Of a stretch of DNA of 64,000 nucleotides, positions 26,575-35,465 are shown one piece after another (within the stretch, counting starts at the first letter, position 1; each line of letters starts with the position of its first letter). The position numbers were made by a program, and so were the translations under genes. The DNA is from Lutimaribacter degradans (GTDB lineage: Bacteria > Pseudomonadota > Alphaproteobacteria > Rhodobacterales > Rhodobacteraceae). The stretch lies in the NCBI RefSeq assembly GCF_023703375.1, contig NZ_JAMQGO010000002.1, positions 124,001 to 188,000 of the forward strand, in the 5' to 3' direction. Below the pieces are notes generated by a model, which did not search any database, had not been told where the DNA came from, and was given only the letters and a program-made list of their open reading frames with translations.

Positions 26575-27702
26575 TCAGCGTTTGAAGTTGGCGGGGGTGA
26601 AGGGAAGCGCCGCCACGGTGACAGGCTGACGCCTGCCACGCAGCTCGCCCCAGATACGGGTGCCGGTTTCGGCATAGGGGGCCGCGACATAGCCCATGGC
26701 GACGGGGCCGCCCACAGTGGGGCCAAACCCGCCCGAGGTGATCGTGCCGATCTGCGCGCCCCCCTCTTGGGCTGCGAAAAGGGCCACGCCTTCGCGCATG
26801 GGCGCGCGGCCGTCGGGGCGCAACCCCACGCGAAGACGCGTGGGCCCATCTTCCATGGACTTCTCGATCACATCGGCGCCGGGGTAGCCACCCGCGCGCG
26901 CGCCACCGGGGCGGCGAATTTTCTGAATGGCCCAGGTCAGCCGCGCCTCGACCGGCGTAGTGCCAGTATCGATGTCATGGCCGTAAAGGCAAAGCCCGGC
27001 CTCCAGCCGCAGGCTGTCGCGCGCGCCCAGCCCGATGGGCAGCACCCGCTCATCCGCCAGCAGCGCCCGCGCAAAGCCCGGTGCCGCGTCATTCGGAACG
27101 GAAATCTCGAACCCGTCTTCGCCCGTATAGCCCGAGCGCGACAACCATAGCTCGGCCCCGTCCAGTTCCATCACCGCAACATCCATGAACCGCATGTCGG
27201 CCGCGCCCGGCAAAAGCGCGGCCAGCACCGCCTCGGCCTGCGGGCCTTGCAACGCCAGAAGCGCGCGGTCGGTGATCTCTTGCACATCGATGCCCTGCGG
27301 CTCGAGCGTGGCGCGCATATGGGCGATATCGTCTGCTTTGCAGGCGGCGTTCACCACCATGAACACGTGATCGCCGCGATTGGCCAGCATGAGGTCGTCG
27401 AGAATGCCGCCCGCTTCGTTGGTGAAAAACCCGTAGCGCTGCCGCCCCTCGGCGAGCCCCCCGATATTGACCGGGATCAGCGCCTCGAGCGCCAGCGCGA
27501 TCGCTTCGTAACTGGCGCCGCGCAGGATCACCTGCCCCATGTGGCTGACATCGAACAGCCCGGCCTTTTCGCGTGTGTGGATGTGTTCGGCCATGACCCC
27601 GGCGGCGAATTGCACCGGCATCTCGTAACCGGCAAAGGGCACCATCTTGGCGTCAAGAGACTGGTGCAGATCGTGCAGCACAAGGCGTTTTTGTTCGGTC
27701 AT
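26575..27702 (-). CDS. gcvT: Glycine cleavage system aminomethyltransferase, T protein
   Basis: 375 residues; start at 27702, following [22 protein letters not shown] near residue 20, [13 protein letters not shown] near 55 and [12 protein letters not shown] near 190 are family features. It uses tetrahydrofolate to release ammonia and form methylene-THF. Folate-binding residues fall in the N-terminal domain. It is the first gene of the operon behind the riboswitch. Confidence 0.96.
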   Translation of the reverse strand: MTEQKRLVLHDLHQSLDAKMVPFAGYEMPVQFAAGVMAEHIHTREKAGLFDVSHMGQVILRGASYEAIALALEALIPVNIGGLAEGRQRYGFFTNEAGGILDDLMLANRGDHVFMVVNAACKADDIAHMRATLEPQGIDVQEITDRALLALQGPQAEAVLAALLPGAADMRFMDVAVMELDGAELWLSRSGYTGEDGFEISVPNDAAPGFARALLADERVLPIGLGARDSLRLEAGLCLYGHDIDTGTTPVEARLTWAIQKIRRPGGARAGGYPGADVIEKSMEDGPTRLRVGLRPDGRAPMREGVALFAAQEGGAQIGTITSGGFGPTVGGPVAMGYVAAPYAETGTRIWGELRGRRQPVTVAALPFTPANFKR

Positions 27703-27776
27703 CGACCATCCCCCGGTCTTGCGCGGCGATCCATGCGTTTCGCCGGGCATCATTGCGCACCTTTCCGGTGCATAAG

Positions 27777-27940
27777 ATGCCCCCTCTGTCCTTTGTGCCT
27801 GAGATCGCTATCCCTTCGGCGGGCGCGTCGGGCGCGCCACTCTCCAGAGTGTTGTAGACCGCACGGTCCCTTGGGCCTGAGAGTTTCCGGGGCGGTTGCT
27901 CCTTCGGCACTGGCGGCTGCCAGTTCTCCCGTGCAGATGG
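27777..27940 (-). ncRNA. Tandem glycine riboswitch (gcvT-type)
   Basis: On the minus strand two aptamers can be read. The first has GGGAGAA, GCCGAAGGAGCAA and AACTCTCAGGC with AAGGGACCG following. The second has GGAGAGTGG, CGCCGAAGGGATAG and ATCTCAGGCACAAAGGAC. A short linker separates them. These are the conserved internal loops of the tandem glycine riboswitch, which usually switches gcv expression on when glycine is abundant. It ends about 75 bases before gcvT. Confidence 0.95.
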
Positions 27941-27944
27941 CCTA

Positions 27945-27973
27945 GACGTAGCCGAGTCGTGGCCACGCGACAA
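27945..27973 (-). promoter_or_regulatory. Candidate promoter for gcvTHP
   Basis: TTGTCG (-35, 27968-27973 read on the minus strand) and TACGTC (-10, 27945-27950) are 17 bases apart. They would start RNA right at the riboswitch edge. The -35 matches well at TTG; the -10 is weak. Confidence 0.35.
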
Positions 27974-27991
27974 GTGGTCGTTTTCACCGCA

Positions 27992-28447
27992 TCAGGACGG
28001 CGCGGCGGTGCAGCGCGCAGGCGCCAGGATGTCCAGCAAGGGATCATTCCCGCAAACCAGCGCATCCAGCGTGATGGCGTCAAGGTGGGCGTAGAATGCT
28101 TCGGCCGCGTCGGCGATGGCCAGCCGCAACCGGCAGGCGCTGACCAGCGGGCACGTGTTGTCGACATCGGCGAAACACTCGGCCAGGGGCACAGTTGCCT
28201 CAAGCTGGCGGAACACGTCGCCGATCACGATCCGCTCCATCGGGCGGGCCAGCTTGATACCGCCGTTGCGCCCTCGCTGCGTATAAAGATAGCCAAGCTG
28301 CCCAAGCTGGTTGATCACCTGTGCCAGATGGTTCTCCGAGGTGTTGCACCGCTCCGAGATTTCGCTTTTGGTCACAAGACGATCGGCATTGGCCCCGCAG
28401 AACATCAGGACACGGATCGCCAAGTTTGTGCGTTTGGTAATGCGCAA
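27992..28447 (-). CDS. Rrf2 family transcriptional regulator, NsrR-like
   Basis: 151 residues. Translation begins at a TTG (28445-28447): MRITKRTNLAIRVLMF is the family N-terminus and no ATG fits. The winged helix covers residues 1-60. Cys91, Cys99 and Cys105 (CFADVDNTCPLVSAC) are spaced C-x7-C-x5-C, which fits ligands of an Fe-S cluster as in NsrR/RsrR. Such proteins sense nitric oxide, iron or redox state. It lies directly upstream of the glycine riboswitch on the same strand, about 50 bases away, and is divergent from a DUF2254 gene. Confidence 0.85.
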   Translation of the reverse strand: MRITKRTNLAIRVLMFCGANADRLVTKSEISERCNTSENHLAQVINQLGQLGYLYTQRGRNGGIKLARPMERIVIGDVFRQLEATVPLAECFADVDNTCPLVSACRLRLAIADAAEAFYAHLDAITLDALVCGNDPLLDILAPARCTAAPS

Positions 28448-28507
28448 TGGGCTGTCTTTCGCTGCAAGATTTGGGCCCCTTTCCTAACACACCCGCATCG
28501 GGAGTGA

Positions 28508-28521
28508 TTGACTTGTGTCAA
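28508..28521. promoter_or_regulatory. FNR/NNR-type binding site
   Basis: TTGAC-TTGT-GTCAA is a perfect 5-base inverted repeat with a four-base spacer, the form of FNR/FnrL/Dnr boxes (TTGAY-N4-RTCAA). It lies about 60-75 bases upstream of the Rrf2 TTG and about 210 upstream of the DUF2254 ATG. Confidence 0.55.
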
Positions 28522-28728
28522 TAAGGGGCAGGATTGTTGCATGAATGATGCATTTTTTTTGATACCATGCGCAAGAGGCGCCAGCAAAACGTTACTTCGA
28601 AAGGCACGCCTGCAAGCGCACCACGTCGTGCCGAATTCTGTTTAAATGGTGATGCAAGAGCATTGCAACCTTCGCTACCGGGGCCGTTTGCCGCCGGTTC
28701 ACAATTTCTGACGTCACGGGTGGGCCAC

Positions 28729-29976
28729 ATGACCAATTACCTGAAAATGCCGCTGTCCATCCTGAAACGGTTTGCGCGCAAGCTGTGGGTCAGGGTCACA
28801 TTGTTTGCCGTGCTTGCAGTGGCCGTGGCCGTTGCGGCGTCGCTTGTCACACCGCTGTTGCCCGAGGGGCTGGCCAACTCAATCGGCCCGGATGCGGTGA
28901 TGCCGGTGCTGTCGATACTTGCCTCGTCCATGCTGGCGGTTTCAACCTTCTCGTTGTCCATCATGGTGGCGTCGCACCAGGCCGCTGCGGGAAATGCCAC
29001 CCCGCGTATCCACCGCATCCTTCTGGAAGATACGACAACGCAATCGGTGCTGGCCACTTTCATCGGGGCGTTCGTCTATTCGCTTACATCGATCATACTG
29101 TTTCGCGCCGATATCTATCCCGAACATGCGGCCATCGTGATCATGGCCGTGACGGTGACGGTCACGGTCCTTGTGATCGTGGCCATGCTGCGCTGGATTC
29201 ATCACCTGTCGAGCCTGGGCAGCATGGATGATAGCCTCCAGATCGCCTATGAGCTTGCGCATGAAAGCCTCGGCGCGCTCGCCCGCCAACCGGCACAAGG
29301 TGCCAACCCGCTGACACGGGACACGATCCTGCCCACCGACCTGACACCGGTGCCCGCGCCCAGTTCGGGTTACGTGCAAATGATAGACATGGCCGGGCTG
29401 CAGGATTGTACCGGGCCGGGCATCTTGATCTACGTGGCGCGCAGACAGGGGCGGCACGTGTTGGCAAGCCAAGCGCTGGCGCATGTGTCAGGAAACACCA
29501 CCCAACAGCTACGAGACCGGATCGCGCGCTGTTTCGTAACCGCCGACCTGCGCAACCATGAACAGGATGCCGAGTTCAGCCTGCTGGTCCTGTCCGAGAT
29601 TGCGTCAAAGGCGCTGTCACCGGGTATAAATGACGCGGGCACCGCGATCGAGGTCATCACGCGGCTGGAAACGCTTTTGTGGGAGCATGCAAGAGACAGG
29701 GCCGACCAACCAACCGCCAAGTATCACAACGTCTTCTGCCCAGTTCCCTCGGCCGGGCGACTGGTGAACGCGGGCTTTGCCGCCACCGCCCGCGACGGCG
29801 CCGGCCTGGTAGAGGTTGCCCTGCAACTGCGCCAGGCGCTGCTGGAACTGGCGCAAGGCCCGCAACAAGAAATAGGCGACGCGGCAACCGAACTGGCGCA
29901 GCGCGCGCTGGCCTATGCCGATGCCGCCCTGCCGCTGCAGGAAGAAAAGGACATGCTGCGCGCGGTCACGGTTTGA
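28729..29976 (+). CDS. DUF2254 domain membrane protein
   Basis: 415 residues from the ATG at 28729, where no strong Shine-Dalgarno is present. An earlier in-frame ATG at 28567 would add a non-hydrophobic leader. Four hydrophobic segments fill residues 15-150. The C-terminal half is soluble, with FSLLVLSEIASKALSPGINDAGTA near residue 305 as the clearest DUF2254 landmark. The family is predicted to be a membrane protein of unknown role. It is divergent from the Rrf2 gene and ends 20 bases before gltX. Confidence 0.82.
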   Translation: MTNYLKMPLSILKRFARKLWVRVTLFAVLAVAVAVAASLVTPLLPEGLANSIGPDAVMPVLSILASSMLAVSTFSLSIMVASHQAAAGNATPRIHRILLEDTTTQSVLATFIGAFVYSLTSIILFRADIYPEHAAIVIMAVTVTVTVLVIVAMLRWIHHLSSLGSMDDSLQIAYELAHESLGALARQPAQGANPLTRDTILPTDLTPVPAPSSGYVQMIDMAGLQDCTGPGILIYVARRQGRHVLASQALAHVSGNTTQQLRDRIARCFVTADLRNHEQDAEFSLLVLSEIASKALSPGINDAGTAIEVITRLETLLWEHARDRADQPTAKYHNVFCPVPSAGRLVNAGFAATARDGAGLVEVALQLRQALLELAQGPQQEIGDAATELAQRALAYADAALPLQEEKDMLRAVTV

Positions 29977-29996
29977 TACAGCAATTCGGCCGCATC

Positions 29997-31322
29997 TCAG
30001 CCGATTTGCGGCATCTTTTGCAGAAGCGGCATCAGGTCGCTCATGTCCGGCCCCGATTTCTGCCCCGTCAGCGCAAGGCGCAGCGGCATGAACAAGCCCT
30101 TGCCCTTGCGGCCCGTGGCCTCTTTCACCTGCGCGGTCCAGTTGGCCCAGGTGTCATCGGTAAAGGGTGGCGGCGGCAACATTTCCAGCGCCTGGGCAAC
30201 GAACTCGCGGTCTTCCTCGGCAACCACGGGCGTTGCGCCCTCGCGGCACATGGCCCACCAACCGGCCAGGTCGTGGCGGGTGGTTATGTTGTCACGCGTC
30301 ACGGTCCAGAACCGCTGCGCCAGCTCATCGGGCACACCCAGCGCGGCGATATCATCGGCCACGGCCGAAAGCGGCTGTTGCTGCAGGTAGTGCGCGGTCA
30401 ACGGAAACAGGTCGCGCTCGTCGAACTTGGTGGGGGCAGCGCCGAAACGGCTGATGTCGAACCCTTCGATCAGCGCATCGATATCGGTGCGCAGCTCGAC
30501 CGGGTCGGCCGACCCAAGCCGCGCCATCAACGACAAAAGCGCCATCGGTTCGACCCCCTGGGCGCGCAGATCCTTGATCGACAATACGCCAAGCCGCTTC
30601 GACAGCGCCTCGCCCTGCGGGCCGGTCAGCAGCGAGTGGTGGGCAAATTCCGGCACCACGCCCCCCAGCGCGCGGATGATCTGGATTTGCGTGGCGGTGT
30701 TGGTCACGTGGTCCGAGCCGCGCACCACGTTGGTCACACCCATTTCGGTGTCATCCACGACCGAGGCGATGGTATACAGCACCTGGCCATCGGCCCGGAT
30801 AAGTACCGGGTCGGACACGCTGGCCGCGTCGATCGACGTGTGGCCAAGGATGCCATCCTCCCATTCGATCCGCTCGTGATCCAGCTTGAAGCGCCAGACG
30901 CCGGGGCCGCGTTCGTCGCGCAGCGTGGCCTTCTCGTCCTCGGACAGGGCCAGCGCCGCACGATCGTAGACCGGCGGTTTGCCCATGTTCAGCTGCTTCT
31001 TGCGCTTCAGGTCCAGTTCGGTCGGCGTTTCGAACGCCTCGTAGAAACGGCCCATCTCGCGCAGCTTGTCAGCCGCCTCGGCGTATCGGTCGAGGCGCTT
31101 CGACTGGTATTCGATACGGTCCCATGTCAGGCCCAGCCATTCCAGGTCGCGCTGGATCTGGTCGATATATTCCTGTTTCGAACGCTCTTGGTCGGTATCG
31201 TCGATCCGCAGGATGAAGGTGCCGCCGGCCTTGCGGGCGATCATATAGTTCATCAGCGCGGTGCGCAGGTTGCCCACGTGGATATGGCCGGTGGGCGACG
31301 GGGCGAAACGGGTGGTTGTCAT
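29997..31322 (-). CDS. gltX: Glutamyl-tRNA synthetase
   Basis: 441 residues from the ATG at 31322, with AGGAGA upstream. The HIGH-like motif is SPTGHIHVGN and the KMSKS-like motif is ALSKRLG near residue 240. It charges tRNA-Glu; the slightly short form is like the second GltX of alphaproteobacteria that may mainly charge tRNA-Gln in the indirect pathway. Which form it is cannot be settled from sequence alone. Confidence 0.93.
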   Translation of the reverse strand: MTTTRFAPSPTGHIHVGNLRTALMNYMIARKAGGTFILRIDDTDQERSKQEYIDQIQRDLEWLGLTWDRIEYQSKRLDRYAEAADKLREMGRFYEAFETPTELDLKRKKQLNMGKPPVYDRAALALSEDEKATLRDERGPGVWRFKLDHERIEWEDGILGHTSIDAASVSDPVLIRADGQVLYTIASVVDDTEMGVTNVVRGSDHVTNTATQIQIIRALGGVVPEFAHHSLLTGPQGEALSKRLGVLSIKDLRAQGVEPMALLSLMARLGSADPVELRTDIDALIEGFDISRFGAAPTKFDERDLFPLTAHYLQQQPLSAVADDIAALGVPDELAQRFWTVTRDNITTRHDLAGWWAMCREGATPVVAEEDREFVAQALEMLPPPPFTDDTWANWTAQVKEATGRKGKGLFMPLRLALTGQKSGPDMSDLMPLLQKMPQIG

Positions 31323-31539
31323 CGGGGTGTCTCCTGTTGGCGCGGGCCATCGCACACCCGCGCGGAATTGTCCAGAAATCGCGCGGTCACCCTGGCCAGG
31401 CAAACCGTTTCTGGCTGGACGCAAAGGCCCCGCCACCTATCTTTACCCTGCGTCAGGGCACAGCCGGTGCGCGCAATCCCACAACAAGACCGGCACCGTC
31501 ACGTTATTTGTTGATGCAGTTCAAAAGAGGAGTTCCGCA

Positions 31540-32469
31540 ATGAGCTATCCCAAGATGACCCGCCGCAGCGTTCTGGCCTCGGCGGCCGCCATGCCGATTG
31601 CAGCCGCCGCCAGCAAGCCCGCGCTGGCCGCCGCCGAGATGATGGGGGCCACCCTGCCCCGTTTCAACCGGATAAAGCTTGGCGGGTTCGAAGTGACCAC
31701 CCTGCTGGCCGGCACCCGCACCGTTCCCGACCCGCAGACCATTTTCGGCATGAACGCAAGCGAAGAGGAATTCGCCGAAGTCAGCGCCGCCAACATGATA
31801 CCCACCGACAAGGCACAGTTCTTTTTCACCCCCACCGTGGTGAATACCGGGGCCGAGCTTATCCTGTTCGACACCGGGTTGAACGGCGGCGCCACAAGCG
31901 CCGCGCTGCAAGCGGCAGGCTACACCGCCGAACAGATCGACAAGGTCGTGATCACCCACATGCATGGCGACCATATCGGCGGGCTGTCAGCCGATGACGG
32001 CACGCCGACCTTTGGCAATGCCGCCTACATGACCGGCGCGGTTGAATACGATGCCTGGGCGGCGATGGACAACGAAGGCTTCGACGCCAAGGTGCGCCCG
32101 CTGTCCGAGCAGATGACAATGCTGGACGATGGCGGCAGCGTCGCCTCGGGCATCACCGCGATGACCGCCTTTGGGCACACGCCGGGCCACATGGCCTACA
32201 TGCTGGAAAGCAACGGCCAGCAATTGGTGATCGCCGCCGATTTCGCCAACCACTACGTGTGGTCACTGGGCCACCCGGATTGGGAGGTCAGGTTCGACAT
32301 GGACAAATCGACCGCTGCCGCGACGCGGCGCCGCATGCTCGACATGATGGCCGCCGACAAGTTGCCTTTCATCGGCTACCACATGCCCTTCCCTGCCATC
32401 GGCTTCGTGGAAACCCGCGGTGACGGGTTCGAATACGTTCCGGCCAGCTATCAGTTCATGATGGATTGA
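31540..32469 (+). CDS. Tat-exported metallo-beta-lactamase fold hydrolase
   Basis: 309 residues. AGAGGAG precedes the ATG at 31540. The N-terminus has TRRSVLASAAAMPIAAAAS, a twin-arginine signal. The MBL metal motif is THMHGDHIGG near residue 135, followed later by GHTPGHMAY and AADFANHYVW. It would be a periplasmic zinc hydrolase such as a quorum-lactonase or alkylsulfatase-like type. Substrate unknown. It ends at a perfect 10-base hairpin. Confidence 0.87.
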   Translation: MSYPKMTRRSVLASAAAMPIAAAASKPALAAAEMMGATLPRFNRIKLGGFEVTTLLAGTRTVPDPQTIFGMNASEEEFAEVSAANMIPTDKAQFFFTPTVVNTGAELILFDTGLNGGATSAALQAAGYTAEQIDKVVITHMHGDHIGGLSADDGTPTFGNAAYMTGAVEYDAWAAMDNEGFDAKVRPLSEQMTMLDDGGSVASGITAMTAFGHTPGHMAYMLESNGQQLVIAADFANHYVWSLGHPDWEVRFDMDKSTAAATRRRMLDMMAADKLPFIGYHMPFPAIGFVETRGDGFEYVPASYQFMMD

Positions 32470-32480
32470 TCCCGCAGCGC

Positions 32481-32504
32481 AAGGCCACCCGGCGGGGTGG
32501 CCTT
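32481..32504. terminator. Terminator between convergent MBL and tag
   Basis: AAGGCCACCC-GGCG-GGGTGGCCTT is a perfect 10-base stem with a four-base loop, fitting the 36-base gap between the two stop codons. No T-run follows on the plus strand. Confidence 0.6.
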
Positions 32505-32505
32505 G

Positions 32506-33069
32506 TCATCCACGCAATCGCGCGTGGCAGGGGCAGGTGACGACGTGGTCATTGACCAGCCCCGCCGCCTGCATGAAGGCGTACACCGTGGTCGGCCCGA
32601 CGAAGCGAAAGCCACGGGTCTTGAGATCCCTGGAGATCTCACGCGACAGTTCCGTCTGCGCGGGCACCTCGTCCAGGCTGGCGCGGTCGGGCTGCAAGGC
32701 TGTTCCGCCCACGTAGCCCCAGATGTGCCCGGCAAACCCGATCTCGGCGTTCAGCGCGCACCATGCGCGGGCGTTCGCGATCGTCGCCTCGATCTTGCCC
32801 CGGTGCCGCACGATGGCCGGTTCACCCAGCAGGCGTGTCACGTCATCCTCGGTGAACCGGGCGACCGCCTCGGGGTCGAATCCATGGAACGCCTGGCGAA
32901 ACCCCGCGCGCTTTCTCAGGATCGTCAGCCAGTTCAACCCCGATTGAAACGACTCGAGCACCAGCATTTCGAAAAGCACCCGGCTGTCGCGTACCGGCAC
33001 GCCCCACTCATCATCGTGATAGGCGATGTAAAGCGGGTCGTCGGATACCCAACCGCATCTTTCGTTCAC
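32506..33069 (-). CDS. tag: DNA-3-methyladenine glycosylase I
   Basis: 187 residues from a GTG at 33069, where CGGAGG stands five bases upstream; a longer frame start has no such site. Zinc ligands and folds are seen in ERCGWVSDDPLYIAYHDDEW (start) and HVVTCPCH (end). It removes 3-methyladenine from alkylated DNA. It is divergent from the EAL gene and stands alone otherwise. Confidence 0.93.
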   Translation of the reverse strand: MNERCGWVSDDPLYIAYHDDEWGVPVRDSRVLFEMLVLESFQSGLNWLTILRKRAGFRQAFHGFDPEAVARFTEDDVTRLLGEPAIVRHRGKIEATIANARAWCALNAEIGFAGHIWGYVGGTALQPDRASLDEVPAQTELSREISRDLKTRGFRFVGPTTVYAFMQAAGLVNDHVVTCPCHARLRG

Positions 33070-33184
33070 TGCGACCTCCGCACGACCAGACCGACCACCC
33101 CCGAGAAAAATGTATCTCTTTACCACCTGTCAACATCCAGGGCGCCAAACTGCCCGTGCATGGCAAGCACAGGAGGTCGCCACG

Positions 33185-34024
33185 ATGCCGCGCGGTGTGG
33201 ACAAGACATGGGCCGATTTGCCGCCGGGGGCAACCAATCCGCTGGATATGGCGGTGCAGGCGCGCGATAGCGAAGCCATCTGGATGGTGGCGGATGCCCT
33301 GCGCCACAAAGAGGTGTTGCTGGCCTTTCAGCCGGTCGTGGCCTCGGGCGCACCGGGCCGCGTTGCCTTTTACGAAGGGTTGATGCGGGTTCTTGATGCC
33401 GGCGGCCGGGTGATCCCGGCGCGCGATTTCATAGGCGCGGTCGAAGAAACCGAAACCGGCCGCATCATGGATTGCGTCGCCTTGGAAATGGGCCTGCGCA
33501 CATTGGAGCGCGTGCCAGCGCTGCGCCTGTCGATCAACATGTCGGCGCGCTCGATCGGTTATCCGCGGTGGATGAAGACGCTCAAACGAGGGCTTGAGCG
33601 CAACCCAACCGTGGCCGAACGCCTGATCCTGGAAATCACCGAACGCTCGGCCATGATGGTGCCCGAACTGGTCGTGTCCTTCATGTCTGACCTGCAACGC
33701 AAGGGCATCAGCTTTGCGCTGGATGATTTCGGCGCGGGCTATACCTCGTTCCGCTACCTGCGCGATTTCTATTTCGACATCCTGAAAATTGACGGGCAGT
33801 ACACGCGCGGCATCAACCAGAACGCCGATAACCAGGTGCTGTTCAAGGCGCTGGTGGCCATAGGGCAGCAGTTTGACATGTTCACGGTGGCAGAAAGCGT
33901 TGAAAACCAGGCCGATGCCCTGTGGCTGGCGCGGGCCGGCGTGGATTGCCAGCAAGGGTACTACCACGGTGCGCCCACCGTCTCGCCCGCCTGGGCAGCC
34001 CGGCCCCGAAGGGCTGCGGGGTGA
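33185..34024 (+). CDS. Stand-alone EAL domain protein (cyclic-di-GMP phosphodiesterase)
   Basis: 279 residues from the ATG at 33185, with AGGAGG upstream. The EAL domain fills it. The signature motif reads EGL (YEGLMRV) instead of EAL, but the metal and catalytic residues downstream are present: SINMSARS, EITERSAM, DDFGAGYTSFRY, LKIDGQYTRG, AESVENQ and QGYYHGAP. It lacks a GGDEF or sensor domain, so it would be a soluble enzyme that degrades c-di-GMP, or a receptor if the variant motif is inactive. Confidence 0.85.
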   Translation: MPRGVDKTWADLPPGATNPLDMAVQARDSEAIWMVADALRHKEVLLAFQPVVASGAPGRVAFYEGLMRVLDAGGRVIPARDFIGAVEETETGRIMDCVALEMGLRTLERVPALRLSINMSARSIGYPRWMKTLKRGLERNPTVAERLILEITERSAMMVPELVVSFMSDLQRKGISFALDDFGAGYTSFRYLRDFYFDILKIDGQYTRGINQNADNQVLFKALVAIGQQFDMFTVAESVENQADALWLARAGVDCQQGYYHGAPTVSPAWAARPRRAAG

Positions 34025-34122
34025 CCCTTGAAGCGCGATACAGTTGCCGCAACGCGGCATTTCCTTTATGACGCGGGCGAAGCCGGGGCGCGGGCCCCGC
34101 GCAGCAATTGGTGGAGGATACC

Positions 34123-35298
34123 ATGACCAACGTCGTAATCGCATCGGCAGCGCGCACCGCTGTGGGATCGTTTTCAGGCGCATTCGCCAACACACCGGCC
34201 CACGACCTGGGCGCGGCCGTGCTTGAAGCCATTGTGGAACGCGCAGGCATCGACAAATCCGAGGTATCGGAAACCATTCTGGGCCAGGTTCTGACAGCCG
34301 CACAAGGCCAGAACCCCGCGCGCCAAGCGCATATCAATGCCGGCCTGCCCATCGAAAGCGCCGCCTGGGGCATCAACCAGGTTTGCGGCTCGGGGCTGCG
34401 CGCCGTGGCGCTGGGTGCCCAGCACATTCAACTTGGCGATGCCGGCATCGTTGCCGCCGGCGGCCAGGAAAACATGAGCATGTCACCCCATGCCGCGAAT
34501 CTGCGCGCCGGGCACAAGATGGGCGACATGAAATTCATCGACACGATGATCCGCGATGGTTTGTGGGATGCCTTCAACGGCTACCATATGGGCCAAACCG
34601 CCGAGAACGTTGCCGAAAAATGGCAGATCAGCCGCGAAGTACAGGATGAATTCGCCGTCGCCAGCCAGAACAAGGCCGAGGCCGCGCAAAAGGCAGGCCG
34701 GTTCGACGACGAGGTGATCCCCTTTGCCGTGAAAAGCCGCAAGGGCGAGACCATCGTGGACAAGGATGAATACATCCGGCACGGTGCCACGATCGAGGTC
34801 ATGCAGAAACTGCGCCCCGCCTTCACCAAGGATGGCAGCGTGACCGCCGCAAATGCCAGCGGCATCAATGACGGTGCCGCCGCCGTTCTGCTGATGACCG
34901 CGGACGAAGCCGAAAAGCGCGGGATAACACCGCTGGCCCGCATCGCCAGCTATGCCACCGCCGGCCTGGACCCGTCGATCATGGGCGTGGGGCCGATCCA
35001 TGCCAGCCGCAAGGCGCTGGACAAGGCGGGCTGGTCGGTCGACGACCTGGACCTTGTCGAAGCCAACGAAGCCTTCGCCGCCCAAGCCTGTGCCGTGAAC
35101 AAGGACATGGGGTGGGACCCGTCGATCGTGAACGTCAACGGCGGCGCCATCGCCATCGGCCACCCGATCGGCGCCAGCGGCTGCCGCGTTCTGAACACGC
35201 TGCTCTTCGAGATGAAGCGCCGCGATGCGAAAAAGGGCCTTGCCACTCTGTGTATCGGCGGAGGCATGGGCGTTGCCATGTGCTTGGAGCGCCCGTGA
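34123..35298 (+). CDS. phaA: Acetyl-CoA acetyltransferase (PHB beta-ketothiolase)
   Basis: 391 residues from ATG 34123, with GGAGG upstream. The active-site Cys is in [11 protein letters not shown] near residue 88. The C-terminal [10 protein letters not shown] and [12 protein letters not shown] blocks are typical. It condenses two acetyl-CoA to acetoacetyl-CoA, the first step to polyhydroxybutyrate and a general ketothiolase step. phaB follows after a strong terminator. Confidence 0.95.
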   Translation: MTNVVIASAARTAVGSFSGAFANTPAHDLGAAVLEAIVERAGIDKSEVSETILGQVLTAAQGQNPARQAHINAGLPIESAAWGINQVCGSGLRAVALGAQHIQLGDAGIVAAGGQENMSMSPHAANLRAGHKMGDMKFIDTMIRDGLWDAFNGYHMGQTAENVAEKWQISREVQDEFAVASQNKAEAAQKAGRFDDEVIPFAVKSRKGETIVDKDEYIRHGATIEVMQKLRPAFTKDGSVTAANASGINDGAAAVLLMTADEAEKRGITPLARIASYATAGLDPSIMGVGPIHASRKALDKAGWSVDDLDLVEANEAFAAQACAVNKDMGWDPSIVNVNGGAIAIGHPIGASGCRVLNTLLFEMKRRDAKKGLATLCIGGGMGVAMCLERP

Positions 35299-35318
35299 GG
35301 CACGCGGAACGACCATTC

Positions 35319-35347
35319 AAAGGGCGCCGCTGTGGCGCCCTTTTTTT
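35319..35347 (+). terminator. Intrinsic terminator after phaA
   Basis: AAAGGGCGCC-GCTGT-GGCGCCCTTT is a perfect 10-base stem followed by seven T. It would end most phaA transcripts before phaB. Confidence 0.9.
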
Positions 35348-35414
35348 ATGCGCTGCGACAATTCGTGGCGCACGAGAAATGAAATCGTCACGAAACTTTA
35401 TTGCGCATGTCATT

Positions 35415-35444
35415 TTGAAAAAGTAACAAGGTTACTAACCTATT
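35415..35444 (+). promoter_or_regulatory. Candidate phaB promoter with operator-like palindrome
   Basis: A TTGAAA -35 at 35415-35420 and a weak CCTATT -10 at 35439-35444 are 18 bases apart. AGTAAC-AAG-GTTACT, a perfect 6-base inverted repeat (35422-35436), lies in the spacer, a usual place for a repressor site. Confidence 0.35.
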
Positions 35445-35465
35445 GCGCCAAACTTGGAGGATATC

